This document shows, piece after piece, positions 1 through 7,128 of a stretch of 11,189 bases of DNA. The first letter of the stretch is position 1; each line of letters opens with the position of its first letter. The DNA is from Streptacidiphilus jeojiense (GTDB taxonomy: Bacteria; Actinomycetota; Actinomycetes; Streptomycetales; Streptomycetaceae), in assembly GCF_000719095.1 (NCBI RefSeq), contig NZ_JOEH01000060.1:1-11189 (forward strand). The letters run 5' to 3'. The position numbers were made by a program, and so were the translations under genes. The notes beneath the pieces are model-generated. The model searched no databases. It had not been told where the DNA came from and saw only the letters and a program-made list of their open reading frames with translations.

Positions 1-68
1 CGGCGCGCACCGGTCGCCACCAGCGTGGCCAGGACCACAAGAACAAGAACGGTGCCGACAGCGCGCAT
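1..68 (-). CDS. Partial N-terminus of a secreted or membrane-anchored protein
   Basis: Only the first 22 codons lie in the window; the gene continues off the left edge. From the ATG at 68 the reading begins MRAVGTVLVLVVLATLVAT, one Arg followed by an uninterrupted hydrophobic stretch. That is how a Sec signal peptide or N-terminal membrane anchor looks. The family cannot be recognised from so little. A hairpin sits immediately upstream (72-99) and contains the only purine-rich ribosome-binding candidate. The start codon is inferred from the hydrophobic segment and not from a strong Shine-Dalgarno. Confidence 0.55.
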   Translation of the reverse strand, partial: MRAVGTVLVLVVLATLVATGAR

Positions 69-71
69 TTC

Positions 72-99
72 GGGATCCCCGGATCGTCACCGGGGTCCC
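72..99 (-). promoter_or_regulatory. Hairpin covering the ribosome-binding region of the leftmost gene
   Basis: Read on the minus strand, GGGACCCCGG and CCGGGGATCCC can pair as a 10-bp GC-rich stem with one bulged base and a 7-nt loop. The stem ends three bases before the ATG at 68. The GGGGA in its 3' arm is the only Shine-Dalgarno candidate, so folding would hide it. This could be translational control or a chance GC-rich hairpin. Confidence 0.35.
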
Positions 100-488
100 C
101 ACGGCACCAACACCGCAGATCCATCCCCGGGCCGACCAGACTTCCCGGCACACCGTGAGAACACCTTATCCAATCCTTAACACCCCAGGCCGCAGGAATG
201 CCCTGCAACTACTGCACACCCGAGCACGAGGTTGCCTGCCACGGGCAGTCTGGAGAGCATGCCTTTGCGCAGTCGGGCTGGCCCTGGGCGCCGCTTTGAC
301 CGGAGCGATCGCGGGAGGGGTGACTTAGCTTTCGACGCGGCGACCAGCGACACCAACAAAAACATCACGGATCGCTGACGCTGATGCGGGACCTGCCGTG
401 ATTCGTTCCCCAGGCGAAGGCATCTCTGCCGGGTACGGCCCTCAGGAGGTCTCGAAGCCAGCCGCCGACCTGGCTACACTCCCGCGTT
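100..488. other. Intergenic region, no supported gene
   Basis: This is the upstream region shared by the divergent genes starting at 68 and 489. It has a slightly AT-richer patch around 155-182 that could hold the promoter of the leftward gene, but no convincing -35/-10 pair is visible. Short open frames here have no ribosome-binding site and no recognisable family. Confidence 0.5.
475..480 (+). promoter_or_regulatory. Putative -10 element for a near-leaderless transcript
   Basis: TACACT matches the TATAAT -10 consensus at four of six positions and ends eight bases before the ATG at 489. This places the transcription start at or within a few bases of the start codon. There is no Shine-Dalgarno in the intervening CCCGCGTT. 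Leaderless mRNAs of this form are common in actinobacteria. The -35 region (about 452-457, TCGAAG) is weak. Confidence 0.4.
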
Positions 489-1130
489 ATGGCTGACCTG
501 TTCTTCGACGCCGTCGAGCGAGTACAGCTCAGTGACCTGCTCGACGAGCTCGGTCCCGAGGCGCCGACCCTCCTGGTGCCGTGGACGACCCGCGATATCG
601 CCGCGCACCTCGTCCTGCGCGAGCACGACTCCCTCGCGGGGCCCGGGCTTGTCCTGCCCGGTGTGTGGGGCCGCTTCGCTGAACGACGCAGACGAGCGCT
701 CGCACTGAGGGACTTCCCCTGGCTCGTTGCCAGGCTCCGTTCCGGGCCGCCGCCAGGCTTCTTCCGCATCGGATGGGTGCGCCGGGTCCCGAACCTCATT
801 GAGTTCTTCGTCCATCACGAGGACGTCCGCAGAGCCGACGGTCGCGGTCCTCGAACGAACGAGCATGCGATGGACGAGGCCCTTTGGGGCAACGTCAGTC
901 GTGGGGCATGGTTCCTCGCGCGGCGGTTGGGCGGCACGGGGCTCGTGCTCCAGTGGGAGGGGACCGCCAGGACCGTTCGAGCACGGCGCGGAGAACCGAC
1001 TGCCCGCATCGCCGGCACTCCGGGTGAGCTCCTGCTCTATCTCTTCGGTCGGCAGGGCGCGGCACGTGTCGAGGTGAGTGGGCCTGCTGCGGCCGTCGAA
1101 GCCGTGCAACGCGCGCGATTTGGCATGTAG
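489..1130 (+). CDS. TIGR03085-family metal-binding protein (DinB / maleylpyruvate-isomerase-N-like)
   Basis: A cytoplasmic 213-residue protein of the actinobacterial TIGR03085 family. These resemble the four-helix DinB/mycothiol-dependent maleylpyruvate isomerase N-terminal fold and are thought to bind a divalent metal. Visible family signatures are PTLLVPWTTRDIAAHLVLRE (residues 26-45, with His40) and NLIEFFVHHEDVRRA (102-116). The histidines at 40 and 109/110 and nearby acidic residues are the likely metal ligands. The length is normal for the family. No substrate is known, although some relatives are suspected mycothiol-dependent transferases. The ATG at 489 fits the domain start; it has no Shine-Dalgarno and a -10-like element just upstream, so the gene is probably leaderless. 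It is a single-gene unit, convergent with the small gene ending at 1243. Confidence 0.88.
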   Translation: MADLFFDAVERVQLSDLLDELGPEAPTLLVPWTTRDIAAHLVLREHDSLAGPGLVLPGVWGRFAERRRRALALRDFPWLVARLRSGPPPGFFRIGWVRRVPNLIEFFVHHEDVRRADGRGPRTNEHAMDEALWGNVSRGAWFLARRLGGTGLVLQWEGTARTVRARRGEPTARIAGTPGELLLYLFGRQGAARVEVSGPAAAVEAVQRARFGM

Positions 1131-1242
1131 CAGCACTGTGCGGTGAGTGGGGTGATCGACCTGGAGCGCGGGTGAGCGGGCTGTCCCGTGTTACCGAGCC
1201 CTAGGGGCGGTACGTCGCCCGGAATGACACCGGCAGCGTGCG

Positions 1243-1410
1243 TCAGCCCCGGCCGAACAAGCGCCAGCCCTTGCGCGGGGACGCCGACTTCACCTCCCGA
1301 CAGGCGCAGCGTTCAGCAGCGGGGACTCCGGCGAGGACCTGCTCGACATGATTGCCGCAGCCGACGTAGCTCGGCTTGCCACAGGTGGAGCAGGTGATCC
1401 GCCGGCACAT
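1243..1410 (-). CDS. Small Cys-rich protein (55 aa), putative zinc-binding
   Basis: A 55-residue protein beginning MCRRITCSTCGKPSYVGCG and ending in a basic WRLFGRG tail. Cysteines at 2, 7, 10 and 18 and a pair (C-A-C) at 35-37 plus His21 form a CxxC-rich pattern able to hold one zinc. The layout (Cys cluster, then HVEQVLAGVPAAERC, then a basic tail) matches small hypothetical proteins I recall as widespread in Streptomyces; their function is unknown. The start is firm: AAGGAGAAG lies just upstream of the ATG on the minus strand. All 55 codons are open and have normal high-GC usage. It converges with the gene ending at 1130. Nucleic-acid binding or metal and redox sensing are possibilities only. 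Confidence 0.8.
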   Translation of the reverse strand: MCRRITCSTCGKPSYVGCGNHVEQVLAGVPAAERCACREVKSASPRKGWRLFGRG

Positions 1411-1690
1411 GGCTCTTCTCCTTCTTCTTCGGATCGATGTCCGACCGGTCGCAGCGCGTCGTGTCCGGCCAGCGCCGGAGACTCGCAGGCCCGCGAGCAG
1501 GATTCCGCTGCATTCGATCGAGGGTCAGCGGTCGTGCCCGACGGCGAAGGCCCCCGCAGTGGAGCCCTGCGGCCTGCCCCGCCAACACGGACGCACCAAC
1601 TTCTACCACTTGCTCGGCGGCTACACATGTTGTCTGGACGCCGTCAGGCGTTGTCCCGCGCGGGAACAGCTTCCCCCGCACCATGACTGG
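1411..1690. other. Non-coding or decayed stretch
   Basis: This lies between the Cys-rich gene and the CsoR-like operator. Several frames are open on both strands, but none shows a recognisable domain, a good ribosome-binding site or actinomycete codon bias. It probably carries the promoter of the 55-aa gene and remnants of older genes. Confidence 0.4.
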
Positions 1691-1707
1691 ATACCCATGG
1701 GGGGTAT
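1691..1707. promoter_or_regulatory. CsoR/CstR-like operator palindrome
   Basis: ATACCCATGGGGGGTAT has perfect 6-bp arms (ATACCC at 1691-1696, GGGTAT at 1702-1707) around a G-rich 5-bp centre. Copper-sensing CsoR and persulfide-sensing CstR repressors of actinobacteria bind G-tract pseudo-palindromes of the type ATACCC(N)nGGGTAT. It lies 34 bp before the thioredoxin-like start at 1741, a suitable position for repressing it. The assignment rests on motif resemblance; the regulator gene is not in the window. Confidence 0.45.
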
Positions 1708-1740
1708 TCGAGATACCGCCTCCAAAGCAGACGGACCCGC

Positions 1741-1840
1741 CATGGCAACCGTGGAACCGACCTCCAAGAGCTTCGACCAGACCGTCACCGAGGGCCTCCT
1801 CTTGCCTTGCCTGGTCCTTCGGCGCCGCCGTCCTGCGTAT
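1741..1840 (+). pseudogene. Thioredoxin gene remnant (N-terminus, then frameshifted)
   Basis: From the ATG at 1741 the translation is MATVEPTSKSFDQTVTEG. This closely follows the conserved start of Streptomyces-type thioredoxins (MATVELT..FDQ.V). The expected continuation with the WCGPC active site is absent in frame. In the next frame, around 1796-1840, ASSCLAWSFGA may be an eroded copy of the segment around WASWCGPC. Thus there seem to be a deletion of about ten codons, a frameshift and decay. The remnant overlaps the 3' end of the large minus-strand STAND gene (frame-restored stop at 1785). The N-terminal match is fairly good; the active-site match is tentative. Confidence 0.45.
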
Positions 1841-2118
1841 CCTCGTCCAGGCTCATGGCACCGCGGGCAAGAGCTTCAACGAGGCCGTTTCCCGACACGT
1901 GGGCCAGGATTTCCGCCCTTCGGTGAGCCGTGGCGGCCTCGTCGTGGCGCCCTGCCGTGCGAAGGCACGCGGCCAGTTGGAGCAGTGCCATGGCGCGATG
2001 GTGCTGGTCGCTGATCCTGCGGTAGAGATGGTCGGCGGCCTGGTAGGCGGTAATGGCCTCGTCGCACCGGCCGGTGCGCTCCAGTAGGACTCCCAGGTTG
2101 AACTGGGCCAGCTGCCTC
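1785..2118 (-). pseudogene. Frameshifted C-terminal TPR segment of the STAND protein
   Basis: After codon 1504 of the large protein (GAG, 2118-2116) the main frame turns into Arg/Pro/Gly-rich sequence without TPR character and stops at 1876. Skipping the single G at 2115 gives QLAQFNLGVLLERTGRCDEA and a further 40-residue TPR with ALLQLAACLRTAGRHDEA, ending at a TGA at 1787-1785. This adds 109 residues and makes a 1613-residue protein. The His-to-LG spacing of the preceding repeat (HQESGDRHGEGTTLSTLG, 18 residues) is reproduced exactly when one base is removed. The last about 25 residues lie antisense to the thioredoxin remnant and may not be original. The cause could be a real mutation, a sequencing error or, less likely, +1 frameshifting. 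Confidence 0.8.
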
Positions 2119-5100
2119 GCTGAAGGCGTTGTCCTGCTGTCGGTGGATCTCGACGGCGGTGCGCAGGGCTGTGCTCGCGTCGGTGAACTGTCCCGCGTGA
2201 GTGAGTGCTGCGCCGAGTGTCGAGAGCGTGGTGCCCTCGCCGTGTCGGTCCCCGGACTCCTGGTGGATCACCAGCGCCTGGCGCAGCATGGCGATGGACG
2301 GCTCGACCTCCCCGGCGCGGAGGAGCGCGGCGGCGAGGTTGCGGGTGACAACGGCCTCAGCAGGGCGGTCGTGCAGCCTCCGGGCAGCCCGCAGTGCGAT
2401 ACGGCCGAGTCTGACGGCGTCCTCGTTGCGGTGTCCGAGGCCCATGATGTGGGTCATCGCTCGGGTGACGTCCATGGCGATCACTGCGCCGATGTCGTCG
2501 TTCCGCGCGTCGAGCACGGTGGCGACCAGGTTGGAGTATTCCGTCTGGAGCCAGGTGAAGCCCTGCGCCTGCAACTCGCTGTGCAAGGGGGCGAAGGGCC
2601 CCGCGTCCAGGGGTGCACCGACTGCGTGCGCCGCGGCGAGGTAGTACAGGTGCAGCAGCGTCCGTGCCTCGCGACGCATATCAGCAGCGGCATGCCGTGC
2701 GCTCTCCTCAGCTGCAAGCGACCGGACTGCTGTCGGCAGCCTCCACCTGCGGGGATCCCCGTCGTGCTGCAGCAGACGCATCCCGGTCAGTGCATCGAGG
2801 GCTGCGCGCGTCGACTTAAGATCGTCGCGGTAGAGCACGGACATGCGGTGCAGCAGTCTCGTGTAGGCGTGCTCGGAGGCCAGCAGTGACAACTCCTTGA
2901 GCCTGGTACGGATCACGTCCCGGTCACCGAATGCGAGGACGGCGGCTGCTTCCAGGGAGACGTCCGTACCCGAGCCGGCGGCAAGCAGGCGTAACAGGCG
3001 GGCATCGTGGGCGCCCAAGTGGCCGACCGCTGCCTGGACTGCTGCGCGCAAGCGCGGGGAATCCGGTTCAGCGTGGCGCAGCTCGCGTTCCAGGGCCAGG
3101 GCGGCGTCCTTGGCCCGGTCCTGCGCGGCGCGGGCTTCGTCCGCCGCGGCATGCGCGGCACGTGCTTGATCAATCTCCTGAACCTGGTGGAAAGCAGCCG
3201 CGGCTGCCTCCAGGAAGGCGATCGCCTGATCCCAGCGGCCCGCCTCGTTGAGCAACAGTCCCAGATTGCGGGACAGCAAACCGTCAATGCCCGGATGGCT
3301 ACCGAGACGCGCCGTCGAAGCCCGGAATTCCGCGATGATCTCTTCGAATCGCCCGGCCGCCAGCTGCGCGGCCCAGTTTTCGCGCGCACGTTTGACCGCT
3401 TCGGCCGAGCGCCGCACCATCAGCGCCTGCATCGCCCGCTCGGTTCTGTCCAGACGCCGGTAGAGCTCTGCGGCCTCGGCCAGTACGAGCAGTGCCTCGT
3501 CGACGTGCTCGACCATGAGAGCGGGTGCCAGGAACATCAGGGCCTTTGCCTGGACGCCACGGTCTCCGGTCTCCCTGGCGAGCGCGACAGCGGTACGCAG
3601 CGTCACGACGGCCCGTTCGAAGTGCCCTCCCTGCCACAGAACGCTGCCCAGATAGCGGCATGCCCGGCTCTGCCCCCGGCGGTCCCCGCGCTCCCGGCAC
3701 GCCTGCACGCTGTCCTGGAGGACGGAGACGGCACGCGACAGATCTGCTGCCCCCTGCAGCTCGATGCCCAGGCTGATCGCGGCGTCCGCCACGGCTTCAT
3801 GGTCGCCGCTGCACCGGTAGACCGCCAAGGCCTCGGTACGCGCATCGACCGCTTCGCCGAAGCGGCCGGCCTCATGCAGGGCCGAGCCCAGATTCGTCAG
3901 CGCCGCGCCGAGGTTCTGCGGGTCGTCGGATTCGCGCAGCACGGCAGCCGCCTCCCCGGCGGCCGCGATGGCCTCGTCGGTACGGCCATCGAGGAGGAGC
4001 GCGGCGGCGAGGTTGGTCAGGGCGGTCCCTTCACCGTGCCGGTCGCCGGCCTGCGCCATGGCCGCGTGCGCCTGCCGGTACAGCTCGATCAACACCTCCG
4101 GCCCGGTGCCGCCGCGATGCCGGGCATCACCGAGATTGGTCAGCATGGCGCCCTTGAGACGCATGTCGTCGAAGGTGTCGACAATGCTCGCGGCCTGCTC
4201 GTAGGCAGCCATGCCCTCCTCGGAGCAGCCGGTGCGCATGAGCGCACCGGCCAGGTTGTTCAGGGCGATGGCTTGGCGCAGACGGTCGTCCGTCTGCTCG
4301 AAGATGGCGGCAGCCTGCCGGGCGACGGCCACCACCTGGTCGTGCTCGCGCGTCTCCAGCAGCGTGGCGGCGAGGTTGTTCAGCGCCACGCCCTCCCCGT
4401 GCGGATTGCCCAGTTCGCGTTGGATGGTGACGGCTTCGCGGCAGGCGTCGAGCGACTCGTCATATCTACGCGCCTGGCGCAGGGCGTTGCCGAACTTGGT
4501 GAGGGCCTCTGCCTCGCGCGCTCGGTCTCCGAGCGCGCGGACGACGGTGAGCGTGTGGACGCAGAAGTCGATCCAGTCCTCGGTGCGCCGACGCAGCTCC
4601 AGGTAGCGCCACAACGACAGACTCAGATCGACCGTCAGTGTGCGCGCGAACGCCGGCTCGGCGACGAACACGTGGGCGAGGGGGGTGAGGTTGGCGTACT
4701 CGGTGTCCAGCCAGGCCAGTGCCTGCGCCCGGTCGGCGAAGGGATTGTCCTCATCACGGGCGCCGGCCGGGTCGAGCAGCTCCGTTGCCTGCTGCGTCGT
4801 CAGGGTGTAGTGGAGTAACAGGAACATGAACGCCAGCTTCAGATCGGCCGAGCCTGCGGGGAGCCCCGACACGTACACGGCGATCAGGTTGTGCATCCGC
4901 CACCGGCCGTGGCGCCCGTACGGCTCCGCGGCCCGGATCAGGTGCATGGTGCGCAGCTCTTCCAACCGTCTTCTGGCCGTGCGCAGTTCGAGCTGCGTCA
5001 TCGCCGCGACCGCCTCGGTGGAGACCTCCGGGCCTGGGTTGACCCGCAGCAGCCGCAACACACGGGCTTGTTCCGGGTCGAGTTGGCGGTAGGACAGGTC

Positions 5101-6627
5101 GAATGCCGCCTGCACCCCGGGCACGCCGCCGACATCCTCCCGGTAGCGCAGCTCGTCGAGCCGAGTGCTGCTCCCACGCAGGTCCTCCGCCATGGAGGAC
5201 AACGGCCGGGAGCCGTCCTCGCCCAGCAGCGCGGCGACGATATGTACGGCCAGCGGCAGTTCGCCGCACAGCTGCACGATCTCCACGGCGTCCTGGTGCT
5301 GGTCGCCGACCCGGGTGTCAGCACCGTGGGCCTCCCGCAGTTCGCCGTCGAGCATGGCCACCGCCGCGCTCCGGCTGAGCTCCTGAAGGTCGATCCGCCG
5401 CGCGCGTACTCGTGCCAGCGTGTGCCTGGAGGTGACCAGTGCGCAGCCGACGGCCGGCACGAGTGCCTCGGCGACAGCGCTGGAGGCGACGTTGTCGATC
5501 ACGACGAGGATCCGGCGGCCTGCCGCGGCGTACTGCTCCATGAGAGTGCCGAAGAACTGGGCCCGGTGCTCGGCGACGGGGATCTCCTCAGACGCCACGC
5601 CCAGGGAGCGCAGCATGTGGTCCAGCGCGGCATCCGCCGTCATGGCGCGGTCCTGTTCATAACCGCGCGCATCAATGAACAGCGTGCCGCCGGGGAACCA
5701 GTCGCGTGCCAACGCCGCATGGGCCGCCTGAACGGCCAGTTCGGTCTTGCCCACCCCCGGCAGCCCAGTGATCACGGCGACGGCGGAGAGGGAGGCGCCT
5801 GCGTCCTGCGGCTCCAACAGCTCCAGCAGCTGCGCCAAGGCCTGGTCACGGCCAGTGAAGACGGCGGACCTGCGTGGCAGTCCGCGCAGTTCGCGGGGGA
5901 AAGCAGCCGGGGCAACGGGTCCGATCCGGGGCTGCTGGTCGACCTCCTCGGTCACCTCGTGCAGGTCCCTGGGGGCACCGTGCAGGGCAAGTGCCTCGCT
6001 GAATCCCGGTTGCCGCATCAGCACCGCCACGGGTGTGGCCTGCAGGACCTCGGCGGTGTCGGCAACGTCACGGTCGACGGCCAGCACCGCGACCAGGTGG
6101 CGTCCGCTGAACAGGGCTGCACCGGAGCTGCCGGCCCACCCGGAACCATGTGCCGTGCGGCGGGGGACGATGCCCACGTCCACATGCACGGTGAGCAGAC
6201 CGGATCCGTCGTGGAACAGCGGCTCGAAGTGGCCCCGGACCGGCATGTATCCGCGCCGCTTCGGACCGGGGAGCCTGGCGGCCTCGGGGAAGCCCACGCC
6301 CTCGCAGCGCAGGCGGCGCGTGCCGTCGATGCGGCCGAAACGCACCACCTGCGGCTGCAGCGGCTGCCAGGCAGGGTCGATGATGCGCACCAAGGCTGCG
6401 TCGTGTGAGCGCCGATCGTCCTCCGAGACAGGCTGCCAGCACAGCTCTGCACTGAGCCAGCGCGTCTGGCCGGTGCCGTCCAGCCGCCGCACCCTGACCG
6501 GACCACCCAGCTCGGTGCCGCGCACCACGTGCCACGCAGTAAGCACCAGGTTCTCGGCAATCAGGTATCCGCTCCCGACAGCCTTGGCAGACGGGCACCA
6601 GATCTCCATCACCTGGTCAAGGTCCAC
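1876..6627 (-). CDS. Trypsin-like protease / STAND (NB-ARC) NTPase / TPR protein, predicted conflict-system effector
   Basis: A giant cytoplasmic multidomain protein, 1583 codons in this frame. Residues about 1-200 are a trypsin-like domain with a complete triad: His33 in AWHV, Asp76 in HDAALV, Ser168 in GSSGA. Residues about 255-470 are an NB-ARC-type STAND NTPase: Walker A GLPGVGKT (288-295), Walker B ILVVIDN (Asp378), LVTSR sensor (401), ELPLA (456-460). A winged helix follows (about 505-585) with MHN at 578-580 in place of MHD, then nine TPRs of about 40 residues (708-1070). A second winged-helix-like/TPR module without a P-loop occupies about 1190-1504. In such proteins the TPRs sense a trigger, the NTPase oligomerises and the N-terminal domain acts; that role is inferred here. 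The GTG start at 6627 has GGAGGGGG upstream and follows the trypco2 gene by 42 bp. The 3' end is frameshifted near 2115. Confidence 0.9.
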   Translation of the reverse strand: MDLDQVMEIWCPSAKAVGSGYLIAENLVLTAWHVVRGTELGGPVRVRRLDGTGQTRWLSAELCWQPVSEDDRRSHDAALVRIIDPAWQPLQPQVVRFGRIDGTRRLRCEGVGFPEAARLPGPKRRGYMPVRGHFEPLFHDGSGLLTVHVDVGIVPRRTAHGSGWAGSSGAALFSGRHLVAVLAVDRDVADTAEVLQATPVAVLMRQPGFSEALALHGAPRDLHEVTEEVDQQPRIGPVAPAAFPRELRGLPRRSAVFTGRDQALAQLLELLEPQDAGASLSAVAVITGLPGVGKTELAVQAAHAALARDWFPGGTLFIDARGYEQDRAMTADAALDHMLRSLGVASEEIPVAEHRAQFFGTLMEQYAAAGRRILVVIDNVASSAVAEALVPAVGCALVTSRHTLARVRARRIDLQELSRSAAVAMLDGELREAHGADTRVGDQHQDAVEIVQLCGELPLAVHIVAALLGEDGSRPLSSMAEDLRGSSTRLDELRYREDVGGVPGVQAAFDLSYRQLDPEQARVLRLLRVNPGPEVSTEAVAAMTQLELRTARRRLEELRTMHLIRAAEPYGRHGRWRMHNLIAVYVSGLPAGSADLKLAFMFLLLHYTLTTQQATELLDPAGARDEDNPFADRAQALAWLDTEYANLTPLAHVFVAEPAFARTLTVDLSLSLWRYLELRRRTEDWIDFCVHTLTVVRALGDRAREAEALTKFGNALRQARRYDESLDACREAVTIQRELGNPHGEGVALNNLAATLLETREHDQVVAVARQAAAIFEQTDDRLRQAIALNNLAGALMRTGCSEEGMAAYEQAASIVDTFDDMRLKGAMLTNLGDARHRGGTGPEVLIELYRQAHAAMAQAGDRHGEGTALTNLAAALLLDGRTDEAIAAAGEAAAVLRESDDPQNLGAALTNLGSALHEAGRFGEAVDARTEALAVYRCSGDHEAVADAAISLGIELQGAADLSRAVSVLQDSVQACRERGDRRGQSRACRYLGSVLWQGGHFERAVVTLRTAVALARETGDRGVQAKALMFLAPALMVEHVDEALLVLAEAAELYRRLDRTERAMQALMVRRSAEAVKRARENWAAQLAAGRFEEIIAEFRASTARLGSHPGIDGLLSRNLGLLLNEAGRWDQAIAFLEAAAAAFHQVQEIDQARAAHAAADEARAAQDRAKDAALALERELRHAEPDSPRLRAAVQAAVGHLGAHDARLLRLLAAGSGTDVSLEAAAVLAFGDRDVIRTRLKELSLLASEHAYTRLLHRMSVLYRDDLKSTRAALDALTGMRLLQHDGDPRRWRLPTAVRSLAAEESARHAAADMRREARTLLHLYYLAAAHAVGAPLDAGPFAPLHSELQAQGFTWLQTEYSNLVATVLDARNDDIGAVIAMDVTRAMTHIMGLGHRNEDAVRLGRIALRAARRLHDRPAEAVVTRNLAAALLRAGEVEPSIAMLRQALVIHQESGDRHGEGTTLSTLGAALTHAGQFTDASTALRTAVEIHRQQDNAFSEAAGPVQPGSPTGAHRPVRRGHYRLPGRRPSLPQDQRPAPSRHGTAPTGRVPSHGRAPRRGRHGSPKGGNPGPRVGKRPR

Positions 6628-6669
6628 GACCCCCTCCGAAGGCCGCCGAGCCGCGCCCCCGCCGCCCTA

Positions 6670-6978
6670 CTACTCCGGTTCCTCGGCGGATTGCGCGCTG
6701 ATCAGCGCATCATTGCCCTGGTCGTCCACAGGCTGCAGAGTGACCTTGATGCGGTGGGTGCCCATCCTGCCGACCGCGCCCTGGGCCTCGACCGTCCAGG
6801 GCAGGACGAAGACCTTGGCCTTGACGCCGGCCTCCTTCTTGACCTCGACGGTGAACTCCATCTCCACCGGACCGGTCCGAAACTTCAACGGCTGCCCCTG
6901 ACCTTGCGTCAGCGCCCGCTGCAACTGCTCTCGAACGGCTTCGACGGTGTCGCCGAGCTCGGCCCAGTCCTCGGTCAC
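6670..6978 (-). CDS. Trypco2-family protein (trypsin-co-occurring domain 2)
   Basis: A 102-residue protein with an N-terminal amphipathic helix (about 3-25, VEAVREQLQRAL) and a beta-rich core. Family-like segments are PLKFRTGPVEMEFTVEV (30-46) and the terminal strand THRIKVTLQPV (74-84). This pattern matches the trypco2 domain, described from comparative genomics as a small partner of trypsin-like and STAND proteins in predicted NTP-dependent conflict systems. Its biochemical role is unknown; adaptor, protease regulator or processing target are all guesses. It is the first gene of the unit and its stop lies 42 bp before the giant protein's start, so co-transcription is very likely. The GTG start at 6978 has GGGGGAG a few bases upstream. 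The tail after residue 88 is acidic and probably disordered. Confidence 0.82.
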   Translation of the reverse strand: MTEDWAELGDTVEAVREQLQRALTQGQGQPLKFRTGPVEMEFTVEVKKEAGVKAKVFVLPWTVEAQGAVGRMGTHRIKVTLQPVDDQGNDALISAQSAEEPE

Positions 6979-7128
6979 TCTCTCCCCCTACGCTTGTGGC
7001 GCGCCCTGCTCTGGTGGCACTTTCGGTGCAGTACCCACGCTACTGGCCGCCAGGCCCGAACACTGCACGAAAGGGACCTTTCCGCCGCTGAGCACTCGTG
7101 TTTCGTGGTTCTGGCAGGTTTGCTGCGG
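6979..7128. promoter_or_regulatory. Upstream region of the trypco2-STAND unit
   Basis: This non-coding segment must hold the promoter of the conflict unit unless transcription starts inside the adjacent transposase remnant. I see no clear sigma70 -35/-10 pair. A GAAAGG-two base-CCTTTC palindrome lies at about 7068-7082 and is a candidate operator or insertion-element end. The absence of a strong promoter fits low expression. Confidence 0.35.

Noticed and set aside
177..365. A minus-strand frame beginning MFLLVSLVAASKAKS that resembles a short signal peptide
   Set aside because: No ribosome-binding site precedes it, the remainder is Arg/Pro-rich without family resemblance, and its only support is a brief hydrophobic start.
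1313..1686. Overlapping frames on both strands across 1290-1690
   Set aside because: They overlap the well-supported 55-aa gene or the decayed stretch, mutually conflict, and show no recognisable domain.
3007..4818. A 603-codon open frame on the plus strand, antisense to the STAND gene
   Set aside because: It is the mirror of a strongly GC3-biased coding frame, shows no domain, and lacks a convincing start. The opposite strand has clear TPR repeats throughout.
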